A stretch of DNA of 64,000 bases from NCBI GenBank assembly GCA_018857735.1, contig JABMCL010000453.1:1172501-1236500 (forward strand), written 5' to 3'. Shown one piece after another: positions 1-27,402 of the stretch (position 1 is the first letter of the stretch; each line of letters opens with the position of its first letter). Source of the stretch: Alviniconcha marisindica. Taxonomy: Eukaryota; Mollusca; Gastropoda; Provannidae. A program made the translations under genes and the position numbers. The notes below the pieces were generated by a model that was given only the letters and a program-made list of their open reading frames with translations, searched no databases and was not told the origin of the DNA.

Positions 1-537
1 GTGATGGATTAACGATACGATGTTAGTACGTGAGGTCAGGTATTGGGTCAGTGATAGATTAACGACACGATGTTAGTACGTGATGTCAGTGATAGATTAA
101 CGACACGATGTTAGTACGTGAGGTCATGTATTGGGTCAGTGATGGATTAACTACACGATGTTAGTACGTGAGGTCAGGTATTTGGTCAGTGATGGATTAA
201 CTACATTATGTTAATACGTGAGGTCAGGTATTGGTCAGTGAGGATTAACGACACGATGTTAGTACGTGAGGTCGGTATTGGGTCAGTGATGGATTAACAC
301 ACGATGTTAGTACGTGAGGTCAGGTATTGGGTCAGTGATGGATTAACTACACGATGTTACTACGTGAGGTCAGGTATTGTATCAGTGACGGATTAGCGAC
401 ACGATGTTAGTACGTGAGGTCAGGTATTGGGTCAGAGATGGATTAACTACACGATGTTACTACGTGAGGTCAGGTATTGTGTCAGTGACGGATTACGACA
501 CGATGTTAGTACGTGAGGTCAGGTATTGGGTCAGTGC
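1..537. repeat. Minisatellite, about 50-bp unit
   Basis: About eleven imperfect copies around the core ATGTTAGTACGTGAGGTCAG, several with small deletions, running off the left window edge. Short reading frames here are repeat artefacts. Confidence 0.92.
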
Positions 538-1390
538 CGGGTCAGCAGGCGCGATGACGTGTGAGCCGGAGGCGATATCGGGGTATGGCTCAGTCAGCGG
601 CAGCTCTTTGTTGTCTTGTCCAGTGTGACAGTCGTGAAACAGACGTACCGCATCAGTGACGATGAAAGGAACAGGGTTACCCGCGTAACCCATGCAGCTG
701 CTCTGATCTTCTTCACAGCCTAGCCATTTGTCATGCCGTTAGTTTCTGGTCACAAAGAACAGAGTGGAAAATCGAGGTTTGTCCAGGCCAATGCAGCTCT
801 GTCTGTCCTCGTCTGTCTTCTGTCTGTGTCTGTCTCTGTCTGTGCTTTTTCGCAACATTATTCTCACCAGGTACTGTTGTGTTGCTCTAGCTGGCTAACA
901 TCTCTCTGTTCTTGTTCTACTGTGTAATGTGTTACATCTAGATCGTTGCCTTCATGGCAGGTGCCCTGGATCTCAAAAGGCCCTGCGTCAGTTTCACTAT
1001 TTCACCACCCGCGTAAAATAAACTTTATTTATTCATTCTTTTTCTTCTTCTTTTTTCTCTCTCTCCCTCCCTGGACTCTTGGTTGTTGTTGTTTTCTCTC
1101 CCGTCTGCATTTCTTCTTTTTTTTTTTCTTCTTCTTCTTTTTTTTTTTTTTTTTTTTTTGGGGGGGTGGGGGGGGGGGGTGCCTTTTTGTTTGCTTTTTG
1201 ACATTATTTCAAGGTAACATGTAGTGTTAGCTGCTAGCTGGCTGAACATTCCTAGTTCTTGTTTAACTTGTAACTGACTGCCGGTTACCTGGGCGTGATG
1301 CGTTGGCCTTCATGGTCAGCGTGCCCTGGTGGTTGGCGGCAGAGCTATCGATCAAGTGGAGCAGTCCTTGCTGGCTCCGTCTGACTGCCG
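538..1390. other. Non-repetitive stretch without a supportable gene
   Basis: Contains a T/C-rich tract and a long T run followed by G runs (about 1117-1181). Two related segments (about 890-980 and 1215-1330), both near CTAGCTGGCTAACAT-like text and each followed by CCTTCATGG, suggest an old duplication. No splice-linked coding exon was recognised. Confidence 0.4.
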
Positions 1391-1391
1391 C

Positions 1392-2215
1392 ACTGTCTGC
1401 ACAACCCTTGTCGTGTCGCACAGACATGTTCCACGTGTCCCTTTCACTGTCTGCACAGCCCCTTGTCATTTCGCACAAACATGTCCCTTCCACTGTCTGC
1501 ACAGCCCTTGTCATGTTGCACAAATATGTTCCACGTGTCCCTTCCACTGTCTGCACAGCCCTTGTCATTTCGCACAAACATGTCCCTGTCCACTGTCTGC
1601 ACAGCCCTTGTCATGTTGCACAAACATGTTCCACGTGTCCCTTCCACTGTCTGCACAGCCCTTGTCATTTCGCACAAACATGTTCCACGTGTCCCACTGT
1701 CTGCACAACCCTTGTCATGTTGCACAAACAGTTCCACGTGTCCCTTCCACTGTCTGCACACCCTTGTATGTCGCACAACAGTTCCACGTGTCCCTTCCAC
1801 TGTCTGCACAGCCCTTGTATGTCGCACAAACATGTTCCACGTGTCCCTTCCACTGTCTGCACAGCCCTTGTCATGTCGCACAAACATGTCCCTTCCACTG
1901 TCTGCACAGCCCTTGTCATGTCGCACAAACATGTTCCACGTGTCCCTTCCACTGTCTGCACAACCCTTGTCATGTCGCACAAACATGTCCCTTCCACTGT
2001 CTGCACTGCCCTTGTCATGTCGCACAAACATGTTCCACGTGTCCCTTCCACTGTCTGCACAGCCCTTGTCATGTCGCACAAACATGTCCCTTCCACTGTC
2101 TGCACAGCCCTTGTCATGTCGCACAAACATGTTGCACGTGTCCCTTCCACTGTCTGCACAGCCCTTGTCATGTCGCACAAACATGTTCAACATGTCCTTT
2201 CCACTGTCTGCACAA
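1392..2215. repeat. Minisatellite with alternating 54-bp and 44-bp units
   Basis: Some seventeen copies around CTGTCTGCACAGCCCTTGTC followed by a CACAAACATG segment. Units differ by presence or absence of about ten bases (TTCCACGTGT), giving long open frames on both strands. Confidence 0.92.
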
Positions 2216-2499
2216 GTCACTGACCCCACGCAGAATCGTGAAACTTAGATCACAGACTGAAGGATGCCAGCACTAACACGATGGCAGTTGCCAACACTTG
2301 CGGCAACGTGGCACCGCAGAACTCACAATCCTGAGCCAACGCCTGTCGACAGAAGCCAACATTAACAGTGCAGGAAGCTGTAGCCAGGTGATGCTGTCTG
2401 TAGTACAGACCTTACAGGGCAGAACTGAACAGCGCTCAAGTAAAACAACTAGATGTGCCGGTAAGATCCGCACGTGAACACTGCCATCACCGCTTTATC

Positions 2500-3045
2500 A
2501 CACACAAAACAACAGCACACACTGAACACACATGTAAACAACTCACATTCTACACACCTGCAAGCAAACCATCATACACTTAACACGCAACATCGCACAC
2601 AACACATTCGCACACACAGCGTAACACATAACACACTCGCTCACAACACACTTGCGCACACAGCATAACACACAATACACCGGCACACACAGCATAACAC
2701 ACAATACACCGGCACACACAGCATAACACACAACCCACCCGAGCACACAACATCGCACACAACACTCTCGCAAACACAGCACAACACACAACACACTCGC
2801 TCACGCAACGTCGCACACAACATACTCGCTCACACAGTATCACACATAACACACTCGCTCACACGATATCACACATAACACACTCGCTCGCACAGTATCA
2901 CACACAACACACTCGCTCACACAGTATCACACACAACACACTCGCTCACACAATATCACACATAACACACTCGCTCACACAGTATCACACACAACACACT
3001 CGCTCACACAGTATCACACATAACACACTCGCTCACACAGTATCA
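2500..3045. repeat. CA-rich minisatellite
   Basis: Degenerate CACA-rich repeats that settle into a 27-28-bp unit containing CACACTCGCTCACACAGTAT from about 2780, ending in a GCGC/CGTG alternation near 3045-3080. Confidence 0.85.
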
Positions 3046-3049
3046 TGCG

Positions 3050-3301
3050 CGCGCGCTCGCGCATGCGTGCGTTCGTGCGTGCGTCAAGTCCGCCACCTTG
3101 CTCCAAAATGGCACGACCTGAACGGAAACTGAACTGTGATCCAATCAAACAATTTCTGCTTTTCAGTGTCAACAGGAACCGCCGAAGACCAGTTTGTGGA
3201 TGAAAGGTGTAAACAGACGGAAGTGACGTAGCCAGAAATGATCTCCTTTGAAGTTGCATAGAATTAGGCTAGCGTAGGATTCTATCTTTATTATCGCGGC
3301 C

Positions 3302-3342
<41 letters not shown>

Positions 3343-4200
3343 GGTTGTGATGACGACTGATGATCATGTTAGTAACCAATATTTTTGGGCACTACGCTGT
3401 ACCAGGAACACCTGCCCGTGATTTCCAGTTCCGTGGTGCACGCACTCAGTGGTTTCTGCTCCACTATTTTGTGGTCCCAAGCCACAGCCAACCAAGCAGG
3501 TCTGAATGGACGTGGCTAGTGCCCCCGGGTTTATAGATTTCCTTCGCAGACAGTGTATGAAAACCAGCCCCCACCAACCTCCACCCCCACCCCCCTCCTG
3601 CGCATATAGTCCATGCGGTGGTCAGTCACACACACACACTCCAGGCCTCGCTTTCCGGCACCATTCCTCCAAAGAGGAAGGATGTACCAATACAGCCGAG
3701 TGTGCCATGACGAGACTCGCCCTCAGGTCGCGGCATCAGCAGTGTCAGTGTCAGTGTCAGGTCAGGTGCACCTCTGGGCTCTGTGTGTTGTACGAACATT
3801 CCAAGGTTGTCTTCACGCATCGCGCTTTACTCACATCTGAAGCGATGCGGCGTTGCCGTCTTGAAAGACAAACCACTTTTACCACTTCTCCCCCCCGCCC
3901 CTCCACAGCCCCTCTCCCCTCTACCGCCCCTTGTATATACTGGGCTACCACAAGCTCCACTGTTGCTTCGTTTTCAAGGCCGATTTTTATGACTAGTTTC
4001 TCATCTTTTCTTTCGAAAATGTATTTGTAACTCCCCACCATCTTGGTGAATACGAATTCTCAACGTTATTGCGTCATTGTGACCCGATTAAGGCTCTTAG
4101 TCTTGTAGCATTAATTCAGAATTCAGTACGACTTTACAGAGCAGGGAAACACTAAAACAGGGTGACGAGAGAGATCATGGGGACAGGCGGTGACAGAGTG
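3050..4200. other. Intergenic DNA, no gene seen
   Basis: Largely unique, with a GA microsatellite running into a G run at 3304-3343. The frames of 174 and 94 residues here lack recognisable domains, and no splice-consistent homology was found. Confidence 0.4.
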
Positions 4201-4205
4201 GTGGC

Positions 4206-5250
4206 GGGGGGGGGGGGGGGGGGGGGGGGATTGACGATGACAGAGCATGGGGACAATGACAGAGCAGGGGACTTACAATGACACAAGGATGCGAAAGGCT
4301 GGGACAATGACAGAGCAGGGGGATACAATGACAGAGCAAGGGACTGACGATGACAGAGCATGGGGAATGACAGAGCAGGGGGACTTACAATGACAGAGCA
4401 AAGGGACTGACGATGACAGAGCATGGGACAATGACAGAGCAGGGGGCTTACAATGACAGAGCAAAGGGATGACGATGACAGAGCATGGGACAGACGAGCA
4501 GGGGGAACAATGACAGAGCAAAGGGACTGACGATGACAGAGCAGGGGAGGATGACAGAGCAAGGGACTGACGATGACAGAGCAGGGGGAAATGACAGAGC
4601 AGGGGTTCTTACAATGACAGAGCAAAGGGACTGACGATGACAGAGGATGGGGACAATGACAGAGCAGGGGGACTTACAATGACAGAGCAAAGGGACTGAC
4701 GATGACAGAGCAGGGGGAAAATGACAGCAAGGGGACTGACGATGACAGGGCAGGGGGAAAATGACAGAGCAGGGGGACTTACAATGACAGAGCAAGGGGA
4801 CTGACGATGACAGAGCATGGGGACAATGACAGAGCAAAGGGACTGACAGAGCAGACTGACAATGACAGAGCAGGGGGACTGGCAATGACAGAGCAAAGGG
4901 ACTGACGATGACAGATCATGGGGACAATGACAGAGCAAAGTGACTGACGATGACAGAGCAGGGGGACTGACGATGACAGAGCAGGGGGACTGTCGATGAC
5001 AGAGCAGGGGGACTGTCGATGACAGAGCATGGGTACGATGACAGAGCAGGGGGACTGTCGATGACAGAGCAGGGGACTGACTGACAGAGCAGGGGACGAT
5101 GACAGAGCAGGGGGACTGTCGATGACAGAGCAAGGGGACTGACAATGACAGAGCATGGGTACGATGACAGAGCAGGGGGACTGTCGATGACAGAGCAAGG
5201 GGACTGACAATGACAGAGCATGGGGACGATGACAGAGCAGGGGGACTGAC
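4206..5250. repeat. Minisatellite, about 23-bp unit, with a 24-base G run
   Basis: Roughly 45 copies around GACAGAGCAGGGGGACTGAC with variants (AAAGGGACTGACGAT, GGGGACAAT). It starts right after an uninterrupted run of G at 4206-4229. Confidence 0.93.
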
Positions 5251-5594
5251 GATGACGACATGACCAGTGTGACTGCGCGTGCGATTAAGCTGTACATCAT
5301 GTCTCATTCCTCCAGCAGGATGTCACGAGGCGATGAGGTCGTAGGGTGTATCTGTTGTACTGCATTGATCAGACAGCGCCGGCTGTAACCAATAGATGCG
5401 GTTTGATCACCGTCATGAAGTGTGGTGGGGCGCATTCACTGGCCTACTTGGACTGGCCGAATCTTTGTGTAGCTATATACTTTACAATGGCCCAGTTGGG
5501 CTCAGCGTATACAAAAATTTAGGCCCCGTCCGCTGGGAATTCCGCACTGTGAAACGTGTATTGTGTTGTGTGAGGCACTTAGAACTATTTTTGG

Positions 5595-6285
5595 TTGACT
5601 AATTCATTATGGAGTAGGTCAGACCACTTGATCGATGGATACATGATGAAGTAATTAAGGCCACCTGGTCGACTGATACATGATGGTGTAGGTCAGACCT
5701 CTTGATTAACTGATACGTGATGGAATGAGTCAAACCATTTGACTGATTAAGACATGATGGAGTATGTCTGACCGCTTGATTGATTGTTGCCATGGTAGGT
5801 CAGACCACTTGATTAATTGATCCTTTATGGAGTAGGTCAGAGACTTAACTGATTGATACCGTATGGCGTAGGTCAGACCATTTGATTGATTGATACCTTA
5901 TGGCATAGGTCAGACCACTTGACTGATTGATACCTTATGGCGTAGGTCAGACCATTTGATTGATTGATTGATACCTTATGGCATAGGTCAGACCACTTGA
6001 TTGATTGATTGATACCTTATGGCATAGGTCAGACCACTTGATTGACTGATTGATACCTTATGGCATAGGTCAGACCACTTGATTGATTGATTGATACCTT
6101 ATGGCGTAGGTCAGACCACTTGATTGATTGATTGATACCTTATGGCATAGGTCAGACCTCTTCATTGATTGATTGATACCTTATGGCATAGGTCAGACCT
6201 CTTCATTGATTGATTGATACCTTATGGCGTAGGTCAGACCTCTTCATTGATTGATATCTTATGGATTAAGTAAGACCACTTGAGT
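5595..6285. repeat. Minisatellite, about 37-41-bp unit
   Basis: About eighteen copies around CCTTATGGCATAGGTCAGAC separated by variable ATTGATTG tetranucleotide runs. The left end is more diverged. Confidence 0.9.
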
Positions 6286-6584
6286 GATACCTTAACTATG
6301 TAGAAGGCCAGAGTGCATGCAGCTTTGCATGCTTCACCTTCGACGAGTAATTCTGCCTTCCTGACTTCTACCTTCCTGACTTCTACCTTCCTGGTTCTTT
6401 CAGCTTCATTTTCTTTGCTGTCCTCCTGTAGTGCAATAAGGCTTTTGTGGCGACCAGAGAGTCGCATTATGACTGGTGATTTGATGGGCTGTGTCTTGCC
6501 TGGCAGACCCTGGTCGTTGGTGGGCGTTAGATAGGAAGAATCAATCCGTCACCGTGACGACGCCTGTGGTTGGTTGGTTGGTTG

Positions 6585-6870
6585 AAGTGTTGCTTTACGT
6601 CCACGCCGGTGTTGCTTAACGTCCTCGGATGTCGGTTGATATATTAGGGACAAGCTGAGACCAGTGCGTGAGCATGGTTCAATATTGCTTTACGTCCACG
6701 GAACCATAAGGCTCGTTAGGACGGACAGCCCAGGACGGCCACCTCGACTTTCACACAGCTCCTGAACTCTGTTTACGTCCACACGGTTTCCGTAGGTTTA
6801 TTAGGGACGGGAGCCCGGGACGTCCACCTCGACCTTCACACAGCTCCTGAGCTCCCACGCCTGTGGATGA
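6585..6870. repeat. Dispersed repeat copy, related to 13355-13525
   Basis: Shares with 13355-13525 the blocks GATGTCGGTTGATATATTAG (near match), TTTACGTCCACGGAA and CACACAGCTCCTGAAC. It also carries the antisense form of the SINE tail ending in GTGGACGTTAAGCAC, so it is a transposable-element fragment, with an internal duplication at 6690-6770 and 6775-6850. Confidence 0.75.
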
Positions 6871-7284
6871 AGACAAGCCAGGCCCGCACACGTGGCTAGC
6901 TGTAGTTTTAGATCGGTCTGACTCACACCCTGGGCGTTCATCTTAATAGGGGCATATCTGGAGTAAGTGTGCGGTGACTAACAACACTGCTGCACATGGA
7001 TTCTGTTCAGTTCTGAGTGCATACTCTTCTCTCGTTTCTTTGTAAAACCGGCCACGGTGGCCGCCTCCTGTGATACCTGTGCATACCTGGACACACATAC
7101 CACATATACCTGCACACATTGCAATGACCCGGCCTTACAGTGGCTACCTTTCAAGGCATTGATTGTCTGAACTTGACCTAACACACTTGTAAACCCTGTA
7201 TGGTTGGGGCACGTTCCGTTACAATGTAACTATGCACTATGCACGTATATATGATACGCATATCTGTGGGTTGGTGTATGTCGG

Positions 7285-7335
7285 TCACAATAATAATAAT
7301 AATAATAATAATAAGATAGTAGTAGTAGTAGTGCA
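7285..7335. repeat. Trinucleotide microsatellite
   Basis: AAT units followed by AGT units in an otherwise unique stretch (6870-7370), which holds no recognisable gene. Confidence 0.85.
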
Positions 7336-7373
7336 CATACCTGCTTATTGTGGTTCTAGTGTACAATGCTCAT

Positions 7374-7550
7374 GTCTATTTTTGTTTCTTCTCCCTCCCA
7401 GTCTGTGACTTTCTGTACTTTGTCTTCCTCGCTTCTCCCTCCCAGTCTCTGACTTTCTGTACTTTGTCTTCCTCTCTTCTCCCTCCCAGTCTCTGACTTT
7501 CTGTACTTTGTCTTCCTCTCTTCTCCCTCCCAGTCTCTGACTTTCACTGC
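7374..7550. repeat. Minisatellite, 44-bp unit
   Basis: Four copies around CTCTGACTTTCTGTACTTTG joined by CTTCCTCTCTTCTCCCTCC. The antisense frame is open but repetitive. Confidence 0.88.
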
Positions 7551-7795
7551 CTTGTGTTTCTCTCTTAGTTGCCCGTTAAAAACAACAGCACCAAAGCAGT
7601 CAGAGCTACAATGTAGACAAGAATCAGCGGACACTGTGTGCACTGAAATTACCTTCATTTGTGAGTGGAACGTGTATTGTTGCACATTGTATCATGTACA
7701 AAAGGATATATAACCATTTATTTTACTATATATATCGAAACAAAAACTGAAACTTTTTTTATTGGGACGATCATCTATTGCTATTTTGTAGTATT

Positions 7796-8990
<1,195 letters not shown>

Positions 8991-8994
8991 GCCT

Positions 8995-10320
8995 TGTGTG
9001 CCAGGTGAACAAGCCTGTTCGGTGTGCCAGTGAACAGGCTTGTCCATTGTGACAGGTGAACATCTATGTCCGTAGTGACAGGTGAACGGTGTGACAGACG
9101 AACAGCTCTGTCCGATATGACATGTGAACAACTATGTCCGGTGTGGCAGGTGAACGACCCAGTCCGGTGTGACAGGTGAGCAAGCCTGTCCAGTGTGACA
9201 GGTGAACGGTGTGACAGGTGAACAAGCCTGTCCAATGTGACAGGTGAACGGTGTGACAGGTGAACAAGCCTGTCCAATGTGACAGGTGAACGGTGTGACA
9301 GGTGAACAAGCCTGTCCAATGTGACAGGTGAACAGTGTGACAGGTGAACAAGCCTGTCCAATTTGACAGGTGAACGGTGTGACAGGTGAACAGCCGTGTC
9401 CGGTGTGGCAAGTGAACGGTGTGACCGGTGAAGAGCCGTGTCCGATGTGGCAGGTGAACGACCCTGTCCGGTGTGACAGGTGAACAAGCCTGTCCGGTGT
9501 GACAGGTGAACAAGCCTGTCCGGTGTGACAGGTGAACAGCTCTGTCTGGTGTGGCAGGTGAACGATCCTGTCCGGTGTGACAGGTGAACAAGCCTGTCCA
9601 ATGTGACAGGTGAACGGTGTGACAGGTGAACAGCCGTGTCCGGTGTGGCAGGTGAACGGTGTGACAGGTGAACAAGCCTGTCCAATGTGACAGGTGAACG
9701 GTGTGACAGGTGAACAGCCGTGTCTGGTGTGGCAGGTGAACGACCCTGTCCGGTGTGACAGGTGAACAAGCCTGTCCGGAGTGACTGGCGAACGGTGTGA
9801 CAGGTGAACAGCTCTGTCCGGTGTGGCAGGTGAAAGGCCCTGTCCGGTGTGACAGGTGAACAAGCCTGTCCAGTGTGACAGGTGAACAGCCGTGTCCTGT
9901 GTGTCAGGTGAACGACCCTGTCCGGTGTGACAGGTGAACAAGCCTGTCCGGAGTGACAGGTGAACGATGTGACAGGTGAACAGTTCTGTCCGGTGTGGCA
10001 GGTGAACGACCCTGTGAATGTCCGGTGTGACAGGTGAATGACCCTGTCCGGTGTGACAGGTGAACGGTGTGACAGGTGAACAGCTCTGTCCGGTGTGGCA
10101 GGTGAAAGACCCTGTCCGGTGTGACAGATGAAGAAGCTGTCCAGTGTGACAGGTGAACTGTTTTACAGATGAACAAGCTATCCGGTGTGACAGGTGAACT
10201 GTTTTACAGATGAACAAGCTATCCGGTGTGACAGATGAACTGTTATACAGATGAACAAGCTGTCCGGTGTGACAGGTGAACAGACAGGCGAAGAAGCCAG
10301 TGTGACGGGTGAATAAGCTT
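8995..10320. repeat. Minisatellite, 28-bp and compound units
   Basis: More than 40 copies around GTGTGACAGGTGAACAAGCC, with higher-order mixing of GGTGTGGCAGGTGAACGACC, GTGAACGGT and CAGCTCTGTCC variants. Antisense frames up to about 400 residues are repeat artefacts rich in CHTGQ motifs. Confidence 0.93.
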
Positions 10321-10329
10321 TCCAATCAA

Positions 10330-11220
10330 GAAGCTGCTAATTGTACATTCTGGGCGCGGTGTTGTTGATAAAAAATAATAATTTAAAAACACCCCTGCTT
10401 GAAGTGAAGCAAACTGAATGATAATGAATCTCTCTGGGAGTCCAGCTGTGTTACTGGAGACAAGTCGTCCTTCACATTCAAAGGGAAATTAATTCACCTC
10501 TAGCGGCCTTGAAGTGCTGCTGTTTTGCCTTCATTGACGTAAATAAAATATTTGCCGAACATTGAGTTGATAACATACTCAAACCCCGTGGCAGGGTACA
10601 GCGGACGCTGAAATCAAGGTCCGTTATACTGATAGTTCACAGCTCTCAAAGGTTTTCTCTTGATAAAAAAAGAAAAAGAAAAAAAAAAGAAAAAAGAAAA
10701 AAAGCTGAGCTGTATGTAAGTGGTTTATTCTTCTTCATTTTAATAACAAGATGTATATCGCCCCGATGTAACCGTAATGGTTGACAGGGCGTAAAACACC
10801 AAGTTAGTTGCTTACTTCTCAGTGAATAAGCAAAATGTAAATGTTGAGACATGCTTGTTATGAACACTGCTTTCATTTGGTTGTGCTTGTATTGACTGCG
10901 GTGTGTGCGGAACTGTGAGCCAGGTTTTTCCACGTGTGATCTGGGGACTTGCCAACCGGTGCAGAAGAACCGTGAGTGTGTGTGCGACTCGCCCCGAGGT
11001 GGCTGGTCTGTGCGCTTGATGGGACGTTAAAGTCCCTCCCAGAGGTAACCAGCTCTTCCAACACCAAGTGACTTGTGTCCTGAACGGTGACTCAGACTCT
11101 GACGCGTGCTTCGGGAAACTGCGTTGCCCCTGATCAATGGTTGACTGACAGCGTTAAGCCCACTCACTGTGGCAAAAACAGTATCACTGTCACAGCTGGT
11201 GATTTTCTCTTTCCTTGCAG
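10330..11220. other. Upstream flank of the secernin gene
   Basis: Mostly unique. At 10745-10815 a dispersed-element 3' end (GTTGACAGGGCGTAAAACACC) matches one at 63352-63374, with weaker relatives at 23208, 31505 and 12266. An A-rich tract lies at 10660-10702. A promoter could not be identified. Confidence 0.4.
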
Positions 11221-11354
11221 GTGTTCCTTTACCGTCCAGCGCCCACACAGACCACCACGCACTTCGGGCCGTTGGTCACAGACTGTCACAGACTGTCACG
11301 TTGTGGCACCTGCAGTAGAGACCGCTGCCGCCTGCTGCTTAACCGCGGAGAAAC

Positions 11355-24594
<13,240 letters not shown>

Positions 24595-24709
24595 CCTGCA
24601 AGCTGATTGGACGGTTCTAAGTGACTGACCCTCGCCAATCATCACAGCTCACTGTCACGATCATTGCATCAGTAGTGGCATAGCGCGACATTCGGCTTAT
24701 ATTGTCAAT

Positions 24710-24715
24710 AATAAA
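24710..24715 (+). promoter_or_regulatory. Candidate polyadenylation signal of the secernin gene
   Basis: A canonical AATAAA lies 115 bases after the secernin stop codon, the first such hexamer downstream. This implies a short 3' UTR. No cleavage site can be proven from sequence alone. Confidence 0.55.
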
Positions 24716-24719
24716 CAGG

Positions 24720-24810
24720 ATCCTAATATTATAGCAGTTCAGTTCGGTTTAAGATGCTGTCAGTGCACTCGGAAAAGCCCATATGCGCTCCTCTCCCGCC
24801 TCTCAAAATT
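24720..24810. repeat. Dispersed repeat fragment paired with 25645-25745
   Basis: Both share CAGTTCAGTTC, then GCGCTCGGAAAAGCCCATA and a C/T-rich continuation. Confidence 0.7.
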
Positions 24811-24879
24811 TCCCACTTCGTTGTAATCGCAGATGGCAGAAACAGAAAGTGGAAGAAATGTTTAATGAACACTTGTCGA

Positions 24880-25410
24880 GCGCCTCATTTCGAGACAAGC
24901 CCTAAGCGCTTCTCGGTGACAGCTGTATGATGCAGTTCTCTGCCTCCGAACTGAGCGATTGCGCTCTCATCGTATGCGACTCTGAATGAATGAATGTAGC
25001 TTTGCACAGCGCGTTTTAAGTATTCACCGAAGTGGTTATAGCGCTGTTTCCTTGTTAGTTCCTTGGCTAGTGCCACGTGAAACTGCTGCCGTCTCAGCGC
25101 ACGTTCTGTGTACACCATACAATCATGCACCAGTGTGCCGTGTCACTTTATTCGAAGTCACGTGTAGTTTGTATTTTTCTATTAATTCGGCGAGATGATG
25201 TCATCACTGGGAATGCAGGGAACGCTTTCAGCTGTGGCTGTACTCCGTCTTTCCGCGCTGTGCTCCAAGATTATAAATAGAGTTTGTATTTATAGTCTTG
25301 GTGCGCCGAGGCAGAGCAAGCCGACCTGACCAGGCCTGGCGAGGACGATGCAACACTTCGTCTTAATCCAGTTACGTAGCGGAAAATAGAAACTACACGT
25401 GGCTTCCAAT
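24880..25410 (+). repeat. Composite dispersed repeat
   Basis: The first half (24950-25125) is an inverted relative of 15255-15515. The second half (25180-25410) matches 27250-27545 through GATGATGTCATCACTGGGAA, GCTTTCAGCTGTGGCTGTAC and GTCTTGGTGCGCCGAGGC. No open frame continues through it. Confidence 0.75.
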
Positions 25411-25644
25411 TACCGAAACACTGGCGTTCCCGCTTTTTCGGTATGACTGCCGCTTGCCTGCAGTTGAAACTGTGCATGCTCCTAGACGTGTCCAACTCGC
25501 AGTAGGAACTAGCCTTCTTTAATCGGCTTTTGTCCAAAACAGGCAGAAGAGATCGTGATAAAACGCAATATTAACGTGTGTGTTTTTTGTTTGTTTTTAA
25601 ATGCTCTTTTGATTTTATATTCAAGTTCTAAAGTTAGTTTCATT

Positions 25645-25745
25645 CAGTTCAGTTCAGTTCAGTTCAGTTCAAGATAGTATCTATGCGCTCGGAAAAGCCC
25701 ATAGGCTGCTTCTGACCCGTCTGTCAGAAGTTTCCCCAACGTTGC
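25645..25745. repeat. Dispersed repeat fragment paired with 24720-24810
   Basis: Starts with a CAGTT repeat and shares TGCGCTCGGAAAAGCCCATA with the other copy. Confidence 0.7.
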
Positions 25746-26154
25746 CTTTCAAACGTTTCCAATGCTCGTCTGATTGACGATGGCCCTCTCGTCCTTTCAA
25801 GGAAGATCGTCTAGCGCTTCCTCTTTCACCGCCTCTCTCCTCCTGACGGTCGATGGTGTGATGTCCTTAGCTTTGTGCCCGCATGTGGTGTTTCAACCTT
25901 CTCAACATTTCAGATCTTCCGAGAAGCAAGCCACTTGGTGGGGGTGGGGGGGGGGGGGTTGCTTTGCCCGCCAATCTATCTGTCAACTTCATTAATAACG
26001 GGTAAAGGAATAGATTGCACACAATGAGTGCACTATAGGCTACTATAGCTCGCCTGTGCCTCTAGAATTCACCCATGCCTGTTCAGCTCGTGGAGGGTTC
26101 AGTAGCTGTGTCAACAGGGAGGTGGGCCTGGGCTCTCATTCCCTATCCCATTCT

Positions 26155-26210
26155 TCACCTGCCCCTAATACGCCATACGGTTTCTGTGGACGTAAAGCAC
26201 CACCAAAGAA
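26155..26210 (+). mobile_element. SINE 3' tail fragment
   Basis: CCTAATACGCCATACGG then TTTCTGTGGACGTAAAGCAC matches the tails of the SINEs at 13880 and 16770; the rest of the element is absent. Confidence 0.6.
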
Positions 26211-26237
26211 GACGTTCAGCTCGTCTCTGATGTGTGG

Positions 26238-26600
26238 CACGAGAGGTCCACGCTGTCGTGGCCCGATGAACACAATCAGACAGGCGAGAGGTCCACGCTG
26301 TCATGGCCCGATGAACACAATCAGACAGGCGAGAGGTCCACGCTGTCATGGCCCGATGAACACAATCAGACAGGCGAGAGGTCCACGTTGTCGTGGCCCG
26401 ATGAACATAATCAGACAGGCGAGAGGTCCACGCTGTCGTGGCCCGATGAACACAATCAGAGAGGCGAGAGGTCCACGCTGTCGTGGCCCGATGAACACGA
26501 TCAGAGAGGCGAGAGGTCCACGCTGTCGTGGCCCGATGAACACGATCAGAGAGGCGAGAGGTCCACGCTGTCGTGGCCCAATAAACACAATCAGAGAGGT
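26238..26600. repeat. Minisatellite, 45-bp unit
   Basis: Eight copies of highly uniform sequence with GAGAGGTCCACGCTGTCGTG and GGCCCGATGAACACAATCAG. Because 45 is a multiple of three, frames stay open on both strands; nothing suggests that these are translated. Confidence 0.95.
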
Positions 26601-26734
26601 CTCGAGAGGCCGCCAGGCTAGCGTTGACTCTTGCTGGCGGGTTTCACAGGGAGTCCCGCTAACCGTTATCTTACGTTTTGGTCCCTTTTACCTGTTGCGG
26701 AAGGTCGGATTTCATGGACAAAACTTGTTTACAG

Positions 26735-27120
26735 AAGGCTGGTTCCTTTACGGTGTAGATGTCCATACTTCCCCACCAAAGGGTTTTAAGACCTTTACGG
26801 TGTAAATGTCCATACTTTCCTTCCAGAGGGTTTTAAGACATTTACGGTGTAGACGTCCATACTTCCCCACCAGATGGTTTTAAGACCTTTACGGTTTAGA
26901 TGTCCATACTTTCCTTCTAGAGGGTTTTAAGACATTTACGGTGTAGACGTCCATACTTCCCCACCAGATGGTTTTAAGACCTTTACGGTTTAGATGTCCA
27001 TACTTTCCTTCCAGAGGGTTTTAAGACATTTACGGTGTAGACGTCCATACTTCCCCACCAGATGGGTTTAAGACCTTTACGGTTTAGATGTCCATACTTG
27101 CCCACCAGAAAGGTTTTAAG
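26735..27120. repeat. Minisatellite, about 47-bp unit
   Basis: Eight copies around TTTACGGTGTAGACGTCCAT and GGTTTTAAGAC, alternating CTTCCCCACCAGA and TTTCCTTCCAGA subtypes, so the real period is often two units. Confidence 0.93.
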
Positions 27121-27249
27121 ACAGAAAAATAAAAAAATAAAATGAACGTTCACAGTTAAGTGGCCTAGGACATAGCTCTTTTCTTTACGCCAACAAGCAC
27201 ATTTTTTTTAACGGTGTTTCAAAATTAAACATGCACACCCTTGTCTTGC

Positions 27250-27366
27250 TCAGTGCCATAATCCGGCAAGATGATGTCATCACTGGGAACGCTTTCAGCT
27301 GTGGCTGTACTCCCTGTCTCTCCGGGCTGTGCTCAAAGATTATAAACAGAGAGCTTTATTATTATT

Positions 27367-27402
<36 letters not shown>

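Noticed and set aside
1303..2276. Cys-rich overlapping frames of over 300 residues
   Set aside because: Three frames are open at once over the 54/44-bp repeat, the mark of a repeat artefact and not a gene.
9132..10325. 397-residue antisense frame with repeated TCHTGQ, reminiscent of zinc-finger linkers
   Set aside because: No Cys2-His2 spacing is present; it is a translation of the 28-bp repeat array.
26238..26621. 129-residue frame of 15-residue repeats (STLSWPDEHNQTGE)
   Set aside because: The 45-bp unit is open on both strands, lacks a gene context and adjoins a SINE tail; judged non-coding.
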